From Hamiltosporidium tvaerminnensis (lineage: Eukaryota > Microsporidia > Dubosqiidae), in the NCBI GenBank assembly GCA_022605425.2, contig CM061256.1:496001-560000 (forward strand): a DNA stretch of 64,000 nucleotides, written 5' to 3'. Under the pieces are notes generated by a model that was not told where the DNA came from, did no database searches, and worked only from the letters and a program-made list of their open reading frames with translations. Shown here piece by piece: positions 11,882 to 23,100 of the stretch. How positions within the stretch are numbered: the stretch's first letter is position 1; every line of letters begins with the position of its first letter. Position numbers and translations under genes: made by a program.

Positions 11882-12250
11882 TAAAGTAATTATTATAATA
11901 AAGGGGTGTTAGTTACTTAATTATTTGAGCATATATTAAAGGGTGTTAATTATCATTTTACTAGTATGTATATTAAAGGGGTGTTAATTATCATAAATAT
12001 TTGATAGTATATTAAAGGGGTGTTAATTACCTAATTTTTATAGTATACTAAAGGGGTGTTATATATACAAACTTTAGTCTTGTATTTAAGGGGTTTTATT
12101 ATTATAGTATGTTATCTAATTACTTAAGGGTGTTATTTATTACATTGTTAAATCTTGTATTAAAGGGGTTTTATTATTATAGTATTTTATCTAATTACTT
12201 AAGGGTGTTATTTATTACATTGTTAAATCTTGTATTAAAGGGGTTTTAAT
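11880..12250 (+). repeat. TAAAGGGGTGTTA motif cluster downstream of Derlin
   Basis: About ten spaced copies of AAAGGGGTGTTA or its GGGTTTTA variant follow the Derlin stop codon. A larger unit of about 74 bp is repeated near 12080-12245. The plus strand is G-rich, the opposite skew to the upstream array. The convergent MFS gene ends immediately after. Confidence 0.85.
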
Positions 12251-12290
12251 TATAAAGTAAAAAATGGTTAAAACAATATTTTATTAGAAT

Positions 12291-14018
12291 TTAAAGTGTG
12301 CAAATATTTTTGTTGAGACCGATGGACATTTTACGATTAAGAATAGAAAGAACAACAATACAAATGAATGCTAATGAAGAAACAGTGAGTATAAAGAATT
12401 CTACTGTGTCATAGGAAGGGTCATGCGAGATAAGAATGGAAACCATAACTGGACTAAATGTATATGCTATATTGAGTACACACGATATTATGGCAAATCC
12501 TGTGTGTAGACTATCTGGTGAGACGAGGAACGTGATACATGGCCAGTAACAAGCTATGAAAGGACCTGAGAGTCCGAGTATGATTACTGGGATGTAGGCA
12601 GATCCTTTGTTGAGAAATATTAGTGTGTGTCCTAGAATAAGAAGTATGCTCCCTATTGTTATGAATATAAGTTTTATACCGTATATATCTGCTAAGCCGC
12701 CAACAAAAAGTACGTTGAGAATTCCCATACCTTCTATGACAGCCATAAATCTGCCTGCCACGATTCCTGACACTTTGTATCTTTTTTGGAAAAGCATTGT
12801 GGCGATATTGTAAAATGGAGCCCAGACGACGGCAAACATGAAAGATATGACAACAAGGAGAGAAAATGTGGAATGATACGAGTTTTTTGCTTCTAGAGAG
12901 GTTCTTTGTTGATTAATTGGGTCTGGTTTATTAAATTCTGCCATTTTACGCAATGTGGCGGGGTATAGCTTATTTTCATGTTCTATATTATTTATTGTGG
13001 TTTTGTTTGCTATATCATGAGGGATGTATTTCAAATGGGTTAGAAGAGAGTTGTTGGTGCTAAAATCGCTTTGATTTTTTATTATCTCACTTTGAGTTTC
13101 AGTAACAGGGGTTTCGTTTGAATTTGTAGTGTCTCTTGCACATATTTGCTCATTTTCAGAAAAATCGGGTAATCCGTTGAATTCTAGACTTTGAGGACTC
13201 GGATTATTGTGTCGCCAGGCTGAATATGAGGGATCAACTGATGTCAAATTAATTTGATAATTTTCATTTTCATAAAATCCAACTGGAACTTTTTTATTGG
13301 ATATTTCATTAATTTCATGATTATAATTATTATTTTGATTCGTGTTTTGATTTATATTTTCATATATTTCGGGTTCTTCTCTAAACGGTCGCATATTTGC
13401 TACTTCTTGGTTCTGCGCATGCAAAGATTTAAAAATCGGCACTTTTTGTCGTTTATTAAGGAACATACAGATAGAAAGTCCGGACAAAGTAAGAAATAAA
13501 CCTATCACCGATGAAAAGATACTCCCAATTCGAAGTGCAACATACGGTGTCACAATAAAATTAGTTACTGTTCCTAATCTAGATATACACGAAAACAAAG
13601 ACATAGAAAATGAAACCTCTTTTCCTCTAAAATTCTGTGAAATAACCTTATTTTGTATTACAGTAAAACTTTCCCCGCCAATTCCCATAACAACTCTTCC
13701 CACAATCATTAAACCATAAATATTTAAATAAAGTCCCACCGTAAATATAAAATGTCCCAAACAAATACCCAAACATAAAAATATAGAAATATTACTCGAT
13801 CTTATATAACTAGACCATCCAAATATTAAAGGAACTATCATGTTTGGAAGTGCATATGCCGAATATAGCAATATTACCTTATTAGGACCTAATTTCATAT
13901 GGGTATTTAGTGCAGCAGGTATATCATAAGCATAGAAAAACCCAAACATTGTCAAACTACTCAACAGTAATACTTTAAATCGATTCTCCATTATGTTTAT
14001 TTCCAACTGAATTAACAA
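12291..14018 (-). CDS. MFSD1-like major facilitator transporter
   Basis: A 12-helix secondary transporter of 575 residues. The N-terminal half carries features of the MFSD1 family: FFYAYDIPAALNT near 27-39, the YSAYALPN segment, and GRVVMGIGGES followed by QNKVISQNFRGKEV at about 107-133. In animals MFSD1 is a lysosomal exporter of dipeptides; the substrate here is unknown. The two six-helix halves are separated by a long Asn/Glu-rich hydrophilic loop (about 196-376), much longer than usual. Met1 at 14018 and Met10 both remain possible starts; Met10 opens directly into MENRFKVLL before the first helix. No CCC box is seen upstream, unlike neighbouring genes. AATAAA lies 8 bases beyond the stop. 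Family-level call firm, MFSD1 assignment likely. Confidence 0.85.
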   Translation of the reverse strand: MLIQLEINIMENRFKVLLLSSLTMFGFFYAYDIPAALNTHMKLGPNKVILLYSAYALPNMIVPLIFGWSSYIRSSNISIFLCLGICLGHFIFTVGLYLNIYGLMIVGRVVMGIGGESFTVIQNKVISQNFRGKEVSFSMSLFSCISRLGTVTNFIVTPYVALRIGSIFSSVIGLFLTLSGLSICMFLNKRQKVPIFKSLHAQNQEVANMRPFREEPEIYENINQNTNQNNNYNHEINEISNKKVPVGFYENENYQINLTSVDPSYSAWRHNNPSPQSLEFNGLPDFSENEQICARDTTNSNETPVTETQSEIIKNQSDFSTNNSLLTHLKYIPHDIANKTTINNIEHENKLYPATLRKMAEFNKPDPINQQRTSLEAKNSYHSTFSLLVVISFMFAVVWAPFYNIATMLFQKRYKVSGIVAGRFMAVIEGMGILNVLFVGGLADIYGIKLIFITIGSILLILGHTLIFLNKGSAYIPVIILGLSGPFIACYWPCITFLVSPDSLHTGFAIISCVLNIAYTFSPVMVSILISHDPSYDTVEFFILTVSSLAFICIVVLSILNRKMSIGLNKNICTL

Positions 14019-14209
14019 AATATTCTTAAAATCTCAAACGTGTAACGGATATGTCAAATTAAGTTTCAAACATTTATTTGTTTTAAATTAAGAGATAAGC
14101 ATTTCATTATAAGAAATTGAAACGCTAAAATCAATAAAAATAGAAAAATTATTTTTAAGAAATAATTCTTTATTTTTGACTTTTAAAAAGTCTTGGAATT
14201 TAACTTTAA

Positions 14210-14402
14210 AAAAATATTTTTTAAATTTATTTTTATTAAAACAGAAGAAAATAATTAGATAGTTTTAAAATAAAAATATTTTTTAAATTTATTTTTATTA
14301 AAACAGAAGAAAATAATTAGATAGTTTCAAAATAAAAAATATTTTTTAAATTTATTTTTATTAAAACAGAAGAAAATAATTAGATAGTTTCAAAATAAAA
14401 AT
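14210..14402. repeat. 62-63-bp tandem triplication
   Basis: Three units containing AAAACAGAAGAAAATAATTA and AGATAGTTT, almost identical. They lie within AT-rich DNA upstream of the MFSD1-like gene. Confidence 0.85.
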
Positions 14403-14689
14403 AAACAATAAAGTTTTTTCTAAAATTTCTTTAATCAAATATAAAAAAATATATTTAATAAATATAAGTAAGAAAATATAAGTTAGAAAATATAATAAGG
14501 AATCATCTTTATGAGATTAAAAATACATAAAAATAAAAAAAGGTAGATTTATACAATATAAAGTAAATCTTTAAACAAATATTTTTTAAAAAACAAAGAA
14601 TTAAAATAAAAAAAATAATTTATTTGATATTAGAAGTTAATAAGAATAGAAATGTAAAAAATAATATTATAACTTTTATAATTTAAATA

Positions 14690-14985
14690 AAAAATATAAT
14701 TTAAATAGAAAATATAATTTAAATAAAAAGCTTTTACCTATTTTTCTTAAAATACAAAGAATTTAAATAGAAAATATAATTTAAATAAAAAATATAATTT
14801 AAATAAAAAGCTTTTACCTATTTTTCTTAAAATACAAAGAATTTAAATAAAAAATATAATTTAAATAAAAAATATAATTTAAATAAAAAATATAATTTAT
14901 AAGAAAAGCTTTTACCTATTTTTCTTAAAATACAAAGAATTTAAATAGAAAATATAATTTAAATAGAAAAATAATTTATAAGAAA
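14690..14985. repeat. Complex AT-rich tandem repeat
   Basis: Segments AAGCTTTTACCTATTTTTC and AATACAAAGAATTTAAAT recur about three times, separated by variable numbers of ATATAATTTAAATA units. Confidence 0.8.
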
Positions 14986-15244
14986 AGCATACAGTTATAT
15001 TTTATTATCGCTTTAAAATCTTTAAAAATTAAAGAAGTTTAAAAATAATAAAAAGAAGTTTAAAAATAATAAAAAATGAATTTCTATAAAAAGTATTTTT
15101 TACAAATTTATTTTAAAATTTATTGTTTTATAATTAGAAAACCAATTAAATATGATAATAGGCTTATCTTTAATACATTTAACGTAATATTTCTTTAATT
15201 AGAAATATAAATTTATACTGATTGTTTAATAAATATAAACATTA

Positions 15245-15450
15245 TTTAATAAAACGTGTGAGAGAATTTCAAGGTTATATACTTTGGATTTCATAATATA
15301 AATCTTTAGGTTAATTGATAAAACGTGTGAGAGAATTTCAAGGTTATTTACTTTGGATTTTATAATATAAATATAAACATTATTTAATAAAACGTGTGAG
15401 ATAATTTCAAGGTTATATTCTTTGGATTTAATAATATAAATCTTTAGGTT
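15245..15450. repeat. 68-70-bp tandem triplication
   Basis: AAAACGTGTGAGAGAATTTC starts at about 15251, 15319 and 15389, each followed by AAGGTTATATACTTTGGATT-like sequence. Confidence 0.85.
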
Positions 15451-15840
15451 ATTTGATTTAACTTATTTAATACAATTTACTATAAATAATAAAATTTTCG
15501 AAAGTAATAAAAAAATAAAATAAAATACAAGAAGATAGACACTCAAGAGGGAGAAGAAGATGTTTAGAAAGTTATATTATGATTTATCTATAGAATAACA
15601 TACAGTATCATATAGTAAATGAAGGTAATATAAATTAGTATAATGGTAAATAATAGAGGAAGGAGATAATTAGAAAATAGAAGACTTATATTTTAAACTC
15701 TAATAAGGAGATTCTACTTTCTATGTTTATAGCAAATTATAAAAGAAAAAATGGTTTTAAACGAAATATAAAAGTAAAAGATTGTCGATAGAATATTTTA
15801 GAAAATATTATTTGTCTTAAATTTAGAAGTATTTATATTC

Positions 15841-16062
15841 TTGAGAAAAATAGTTCTTTTCTACTCGATTTCTATTTTTTAGTAAAATAGAAAACGTTTT
15901 TTAGTTGCTAAAATTGAGAAAAATAGTTCTTTTCCACCGGATTTCTATTTTTTAGTAAAATATAAAACGTTTTTTAGTTGCTAAAATTGAGAAAAATAGT
16001 TCTTTTCTACTCGATTTCTATTTTTTAGTAAAATAGAAAACGTTTTTTAGTTGCTAAAATTG
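15841..16062. repeat. 73-bp tandem triplication
   Basis: Units start TTGAGAAAAATAGTTCTTTT at 15841, 15914 and 15987 and end with GTTTTTTAGTTGCTAAAA. The middle copy carries a few changes. Confidence 0.9.
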
Positions 16063-16593
16063 AATCTCGAAGAGGCTTGGAAAACATTTATATGTAAAAA
16101 TATATTTTATGTAAATTTTTAAAATGAGATTTTATAATTCTTAGATTTCAAAGGCTATAAAAAATTACGAATTATTTACATATTTAAACTATTATTGAGT
16201 TGTATTTGTATTTCTTAGAACAATCTTCTTTCATATCAAATGAACGGTTCAGTTAAAATTCTTGTTTATTTAAAACTTACGATATTTGGTTTTTTACATA
16301 ATTAATAGAAAAAATTGTCTTTGAATATCACAATATTTAATCTAGGAGAAGTTAGTTTAGATATCATCATTAATAATTAGCGGAAAAGAGTAAAAGCCAT
16401 CTAACTTCTTGCTGGCTATTTTCAACAAAGCAGGCTTCAGAAACCGAAGAGCTTATGAGATATAATTAGTTTGTATTTTTGAAAGACTATTGTAAAATAT
16501 GGTAAGAATCATTTGATGCTAAAAAGCCACGTAAAATAGGTTTTCATTTATTAGAAAAGTTAAAAATTGCAATTTATAAAACAGTCGAATATA

Positions 16594-16750
16594 TTTCTTT
16601 AGCTTTGGTTCAGTTTTTGATCAACGAATCTATATCTTTTAATTAAAAACTAAGTGATCAACTGAATTTGATTCTTTAGCTTTGGTTCCGTTTTTGATCA
16701 ACGAATTCTATATCTTTTAATTAGAAACTAAGTGATCAACTGAATTTGAT
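16594..16750. repeat. About 77-bp tandem duplication
   Basis: TTCTTTAGCTTTGGTTC is followed by TTTTTGATCAACGAAT and CTAAGTGATCAACTGAATTT in two consecutive copies. TGATCAA recurs inside the unit. Confidence 0.85.
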
Positions 16751-17770
16751 CTATAGGCCAATCCCTTATAATCTCGAGTTACATCAGATTAAAGGAAGTA
16801 GAGTGGGGCATTTTCAGATGTTCATCTTCGATCCAGAGGTAAAAGAAGAATGTAATAAATAATTAAGTGATTATCTGATATCACAACAAACGAAATATTC
16901 AAATTTAAAAGTCTTTACTAAATTAAAAATCAAAAACCATCATAAATAGTTTGAGTTATATTTTAGTAACCAAACGAACTAAAAACTTAATAAAATTACA
17001 AAAAAAAATACAACACACCAACCAGAACTCCTTTTTTTTCAAAAGAAAAGAAAATTTTCTAAGATTTTCGATAGTCTGATACATATTTTTATATTTGAGA
17101 ATTTTCAGCTAAACTGTCAAGGTTATATAAGATGTAATAAGCAGATATTCTCTATCTAAGCATTGTTCAAATATATATATCTGGTTCGATTGTAAAAAAA
17201 ACAGCACTAAAACGGAAAAATATATTCACAGCAAAAGGAATATCAAATAAACTAAATACCAAGTTTGGGCAATTCGTAATATTTATTATACGAAATCTCT
17301 TCTTCCTATATTTAAAATCTAAAAAAATCTTAAACAAGATCAATTATGATTTATTAGTAAGCATTGAAATATATTTATAACTTTATAATTCAAACAGAAA
17401 TTTACGCTTTGTTTAACTTTGTAATACAAGAACCATTAAAATATTTTTTTTGGACTCGTGAATCGATTTAACAAAAACTAAAACTTATAAATTAAGAAAT
17501 AAAACGTATATCATAAAAAACCTTTACGTACAATCGAATCTTGTTAATACATCTACACAATTTAAGAAAGTGGTTAGTAATTCAATTATAAACTATTTAA
17601 GTAACTGTATCAATATATGTAAAATTTTATAATATTGATTGGAATTCTAATGATAAAATGAAATAAAAACTATAAATTTGACAATTCTAACTGAAATATA
17701 AAACTAAATCAGTTTTAATCTTTTATTTTAAATATAATAATTGTTTGAATCTAAACGTTGAATATTATAT

Positions 17771-17860
17771 TATTCTATATTATTCTATATTATTCTATAT
17801 TATTCTATATTATTCTATATTATTCTATATTATTCTATATTATTCTATATTATTCTATAT
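17771..17860. repeat. 10-bp microsatellite (TATTCTATAT)9
   Basis: Nine exact head-to-tail copies of TATTCTATAT, with a degenerate unit on the left. Confidence 0.97.
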
Positions 17861-18624
17861 TATTTGTGAAAGCTAATTATTTATTTTTTACATTTTATTA
17901 AAAGTTTAATTAATAATTATACAACTTTAGACATGAATAATGTTTTGAGATATAGTCTGCATTATGCTACTTTATTCATATACTATTGGTTATCTGTTCA
18001 AATATAAATTATATGTAAGATATGAGAAAGTAAAATGAAATACAGTTTAAAAATATTGAATTGTAAGAAATATTTTATACATTACGATATAAGAGTAATA
18101 CTACTAAAGAACTAGAACTGTATTTTTATTACAATTTATATTGTCAGTTGACTGTTAACTATCAAATGTCTTTAATTTCAAAAATTGAATATTGATTTGT
18201 TTTTGATACGAAACCAATCGAATATTTTAAATTTATTGATTTGTTATATCAAATAGAGCTTTTATGGTTAATTAAGTCATAGATTGATAAGTTTTATTGA
18301 GAAATATGCTAATTATGATATTAAATGAAAATAATATATCAAAAATAAATAAATTTTTGAGAATTCATAATGAAATTTTAATTTTGATTGGTTCTAATTA
18401 AATTATATGATATAAGAAATATGATAGGTTAGATTTACATAATTGGCAAATATGATAACAAATAGAATTTATTTTTATGTTTTTTGACTGCAGTATCGCT
18501 TAATTACAACAAATTAAAAGATATGAAAATTTATGTTTCAATTTAGCAATATTAAATGTGATTGGTATGGAGTTTTTGAAATTAAGGAGATGAAAATTAT
18601 AAATATGTGTGCAACTGAGAAGCC

Positions 18625-19089
18625 ATGGAGTTTTTTAAAACAGTTTCTGTCATACTATTCTATATGGTTACATATTTCAGAGAAAGTTTAGCATCTATGA
18701 ATGGAGGTGGTGGCGACCCCAAAGAAAAACCAACGGAGCCTGCTAAAGATGCTTCCGTTAAGCCAGCAGGAAATCCCGGAATGCAAAATCATACCGGACC
18801 CGCCAGTAGTGGAGCTAGAGCCGAAGGCTGTAGAGGAGATAATGCAAGAGCAGGTGCAGATAGTGCGAAGGCTGAAAGCTGCAGAGGAGATAAAGCAAGA
18901 GCAGATAGTGCAAAAGCAGGTGCAGATAGTGCAAAAGCTGAAAGCTGCAGAGGAGATAGTGCAAGAGCAGATAGTGCAAAAGCTGGAAGCTGCAGAGGAG
19001 ATAGTGCAAAAGCAGATAAAGCAAGAGCAGATAGTGCAAGAGCAGGAGGTCATAACCATGGAAACTGCCCTTATCATGGTCAGTGCTGA
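18625..19089 (+). CDS. Small secreted Cys/Ala-rich repeat protein with RGD motifs
   Basis: The predicted 154-residue protein starts with a hydrophobic segment that looks like a cleavable signal peptide (about 1-24). A Gly/Pro/Lys region (25-65) follows, then degenerate repeats built around CRGDxARADSAKA, giving four CRGD copies. It ends in a His/Cys-rich tail, GGHNHGNCPYHGQC. It is probably exported or placed on the spore surface. Signal peptide, internal repeats and Cys/His-rich end are features seen in some microsporidian polar tube and spore wall proteins, but no family match is claimed. The region is far GC-richer than its surroundings. Other frames across the repeat are also open, because the repeat length is a multiple of three. 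I chose this one for its signal peptide and tail. AATAAA lies 4 bases after the stop. Confidence 0.6.
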   Translation: MEFFKTVSVILFYMVTYFRESLASMNGGGGDPKEKPTEPAKDASVKPAGNPGMQNHTGPASSGARAEGCRGDNARAGADSAKAESCRGDKARADSAKAGADSAKAESCRGDSARADSAKAGSCRGDSAKADKARADSARAGGHNHGNCPYHGQC

Positions 19090-19361
19090 TAAATAAAAGC
19101 ATTTGTTCAGTTTGTATTTAAAACCATCAATTTTAATTTTTTTATATTCTCACGAAGTTTTAAAAACATAATATTTTACCATTCAACATTATTCACATAA
19201 TAAAAATAAATACACCTCTTAAATTAATTTTTCTATTTTATTAAAAATATCTAAGTACTCCTCAAATATCATAAATACATTACAAAGTATAAATTTTGAA
19301 ACCATTTTATACTTTACATATCTTTTTATTAAAACTTCTCTATTAAACTTTTCGTAAAAAT
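19090..19361. other. AT-rich spacer
   Basis: Spacer between the secreted-protein gene and the dispersed 700-bp repeat. Only the polyadenylation-like signal of the preceding gene is seen. Confidence 0.6.
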
Positions 19362-20064
19362 TTCACATCTTTTTAAAGAAGTGGCAAGTTTTACATTTGT
19401 TTTCTTACATTACCGCAGTTCTATGTTTAACATAAAAAAAACTATTCTTTGACATTTCATCGGTACCCCTTGGGATACCTACGTCCCAAAGCCTTTCATC
19501 TACCAGGTGTTTAGAACCTAAAAAATCGGCGAGGCAGTTGCCCGGTGTTCGTTAATGTCCGTTGCATTGAGTGTGATCGAAGGCCGAAGCCCCCCCTGGG
19601 CTCCCCCAAGACTATGCAGCATTCCCACTTACTCTACACTTTCTGAACCCAATAAACTTCTAGCTAAGATATATTTCAGAGACTTACACGGGGTCCACCT
19701 AGACAGTGCAATGTCATACCAACAGGTACAACCTGCTACTTAGCTCTCCCGGCTTTAAATAAGATTTATCTATTATATCGCTAGGCGCTAATTCTTCTAA
19801 CCCGAGTGAGCAAGGCTAGGTTTCCATGCTTTTACATGGCAATTACCTACATGTTCAGCTGCGGTCTGCAATCTGGTTACATAAAAAACTACAAATAAAT
19901 TTGTAGAAAAAGCTTCTCCATTTCTTAGACCTCTTATCCTCATAACAACTTCCATGGAACAACCGAAGTGTAGTGTGGTTTTATTCCCACCAAAAATCCA
20001 AACAATGACCTCACACCAGTTTCACACACTCATTGCCAAGCAGAAAGTTTTTTATGTGGTTATC
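19362..20064. repeat. Dispersed 700-bp GC-richer repeat, copy A
   Basis: A non-coding block shared with 51386-52070 and, in older form, 33440-33900. Both better copies begin at CACATC(C/T)TTTTAAA followed by GTGGCAAG, and both end at TTTATGTGGT. It is much GC-richer than its surroundings. The best-conserved core (about 19529-19567) contains GAGGCAGTTGCCCGGTG and TTCGTTAATGTCCGTTGCAT. Short inverted repeats are visible, including GGTACC...GGGATACC near 19462-19479, CATGCTTTTACATG at about 19826 and ACAAATAAATTTGT at about 19891, so a structured RNA is possible. It lies just beyond the 3' end of the intact LINE. It could be that element's 3' UTR, or an independent non-autonomous repeat, because LINE copy 1 lacks it. 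The strand is unknown. Confidence 0.85.
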
Positions 20065-20109
20065 CTCCCTCCACACGAAATTAAATAAATTAAAATATTA
20101 AATTAAAAT

Positions 20110-23100
20110 ATTAAATTAAAAAATAGAAATTATTTATTTAATAAAATTCTGGGTTAAAATATTTTTAACATTTTTATATGTTTTCTTCTACCTCTTTAAC
20201 CACTATTGTTTCTTCTTCCAAATCCGACTCTTCATTTATGTTATTGGTCGGTTCCTCCAGAGTGGTTCCTCCTTGTGAAATAAGGGGTGTATTATTTTTT
20301 GGTTTTAAAATTTTAACACCATCTTCCTCTCTTTTCGCTTCTTTTAAAGGGGGTATTGGTTCCTCATGCATCTCTGATCTCATAATAACACCCATTGACG
20401 CTCTCTCCCAGCTCTCTTCGGCATTTAGTCCTGACTCAAGTCCTCTTCGTCGATCAAAGGAAATTGTTTCCACTGTTTTCTTAAGTACTATAGACTGAAT
20501 GTATGCCTCTACATTCATGGGTATTTCTAGTCTTTTAAGATGAGATTTATGGTATTTTGTCACAATACCGTCCCAGGTCATCACATAAGGGATTATCTCA
20601 ACACTACACTTATAAATAAGACCCAACTCATTGGCTAGCAGGTCATACTTCCTAAGTTTTTCAGTTTCAACTATTTGAAGTGAATCTTGGGAAGTGATTC
20701 CTACTTCAATGAGTGTTATCTTATTCTTCTTCTTATCTAAAATAAATATGTCCGGTCTGTTATTCCGAATTTTAACATCAGTTTTAATTCTGGTGTCCAC
20801 TCTTATCTCTGCATACTCATTATCAAGAATTTCTTGAACTGAGTGGCTCCTTATTCGTTTTGAAGACTTAAACTTATATCTATTTAGAAGAAGAAGGTGT
20901 AGGCATCTGACCACTTCATTATGCCGTCTAGTGTAATCATGGCCTAGCATTTTTTCGCATCTAGTTGCTAGATGATCCACAGTCTTACCAGACTTCCCGC
21001 AATGTTGACACACACCATCTGCTCCCCAGAATACATTTCTATCCTGGATATAGCAGAACACAGCTTCATTTCGTGGCCTAATATTTCCTCTCTTTAGCCA
21101 CCTTGAAGAGTCACTAACACTCACAAGCTCATTTTTTCTTGCATTATATAACTTTGAATGGAGTTTTCGTTTTTCTATTTCGTTATATAGTTTTGCAAGT
21201 TGAGCTTCTTCTAAACTTTTCTTAGTGACTTCTTCTACCAACCTGTACTTTACTTTTAAGAAGCCTTTTATTAGTGCAAGATGGGTTTTATTATTATTCT
21301 CCACCTTGAGGATTGCTGCTCGTCTAGTTGATATTTCTTTACTTTTTTCCAGACAATCCAAGAGTTGCAGAAGCATATGTTCGCTTCTCAACTCAACACT
21401 ATGTAGGCCTCTTCCAAGTTCTGTTCTAGGAAGATACAACCGCTCTTTACATCCTGGGCGGAGATGTATCTTATTTTTAACCAACACCGCACGCACTGCA
21501 TCATCTAACTTAGAGAAGTCAGCCGGTTCAAGTCGAAGTACTCCTATGTGGTAGTTGATTAACGATATCGCATGTTGATTGATTGCAGAAAATAAATTTT
21601 TTGCATTTAATCTAGTGTGACAAAGTCTTTCAACTCTTGATATAAGTTTGCTCTGTACTTCTTCAAATGAGCTACGTGTTGGGATTCCTCTGCTGTCTTC
21701 TATTATTCCTAAATATTTGTAAACACTAACACCTTCTAGAAGAGTAGCAGTATCTTCACAACACGTATCATTTGTGGCTGACTTCTCTTTGTTAATCTCT
21801 AAGCCAATCACCTCTAAAAATTCCTTTGCCTCGCCTGTCATAGCACTCAATGTGGAGCTGTCTTTTGCAAGGAGCTTAAGATCATCAATAAACAAGAGAT
21901 GATTAGTAGAATGGGATTCTGCATCTGTTTGTACTGTCACTTTTGTGTATTTTTCATTAAGCTTTCGGCTTAATGGATCCATACACAACACAAATAACAA
22001 AGGTGACAGACTATCTCCTTGTAGAATCCCTCTATCAATCTTCTTGCTCATGATTTTTTCAGGCCCTACTGATATATCAATTTTCCATTTTGATATAATT
22101 ACCTTAATAAATTTCAGGATCCAATCAGGTAAATTAAGGTTTTCAATGCATTGAGTTAAATAAGCATGATCTATTGAATCATAAGCTTTTTTAACATCAA
22201 TCCATGTTGCCTTAAGATTATTTCCATACTCTTTATTTAAGGCAATATTCAGTAGAGCCTGCTCTTTCGCTCCCTGCACACCTCTTACCGCCCCTAATTG
22301 GTTCTCTGCAAGCAACCCTCGCCTTTCCACTTCAAGTTGAACGACCTTTGTTACACACTTTGTCGTTAACTTGTAGAGGTTGGACATACAAGTGATTGGC
22401 CTGTAGTCAGAGCCTCTTCGTGGAATTCCTTTCGGTATCAAATACGTAAGCCCGCAGTAAAACCAATCAGCTTGAGGTGTTCCTTCTAAACATATAACTT
22501 TCACAATATCATAAAGATATTTGTGAAGAGTTGTAAGTTTCTTAATGAAAAAATTGTAAATACCATCAATTCCAGCAGCTTTCCAATTGGGAAGCCAATT
22601 AATGATATTTACAAATTCATCAAGTGAAGGAAACGTGGTCGGATGATTATCTGATACAAATGGAATCAAATAATCATCGTACGTGACTGTGTCATCATTT
22701 TTGTTCCACATTGTAGACCAAAAACTCACAATTTCATCACGGCTAACCACATGCTCAATTTCTACACGCTCAGATAACCCACGATAAAATCGACCTCGGA
22801 AAAGCTCAAACATACGATTCTCTTTTCGGAATTGCTTCCTACTTTCATGCATCGTAATTTTTTTCTCGTAAACATTCAAAGACTCATTCTTCTTAACTAA
22901 AGCCTCAGAAAGATCAGTTACGCTGCTCAAGTTTAAATTAAACTCTCGCATGATTTTCTTAAGGCTCTTCGTTTCCGAAGTGGAGAGCTTTTCCTGCTTA
23001 CGCGCCTTCTCGAGAAGATCTTTGGAAAGTACTAACTTAGAAATTTTACTTTCTATGTTTTCCTTCCAAGCGGATCTAGGCTTTTCTTTGCGTGTTGCCT

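Larger units (their letters stand above)
14019..18624. other. AT desert with several short tandem duplications
   Basis: More than 4.5 kb without a convincing gene, of very high A/T content. It lacks the GGGTGTTA motif that marks the gene islands. Structure consists of local tandem repeats, listed separately, and A/T runs. A slightly GC-richer patch at about 16370-16850 has no readable protein. Confidence 0.65.

Noticed and set aside
18701-19096. 131-codon frame overlapping the secreted-protein gene
   Set aside because: It lacks a signal peptide and a distinct tail and arises from the three-base periodicity of the repeat. It is kept as an uncertainty in the findings, not as a gene.
19362-20064. 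Possible ribosomal RNA fragment or rRNA insertion site
   Set aside because: The GC-rich core looked rRNA-like, but no conserved large- or small-subunit segment could be matched by eye on either strand.
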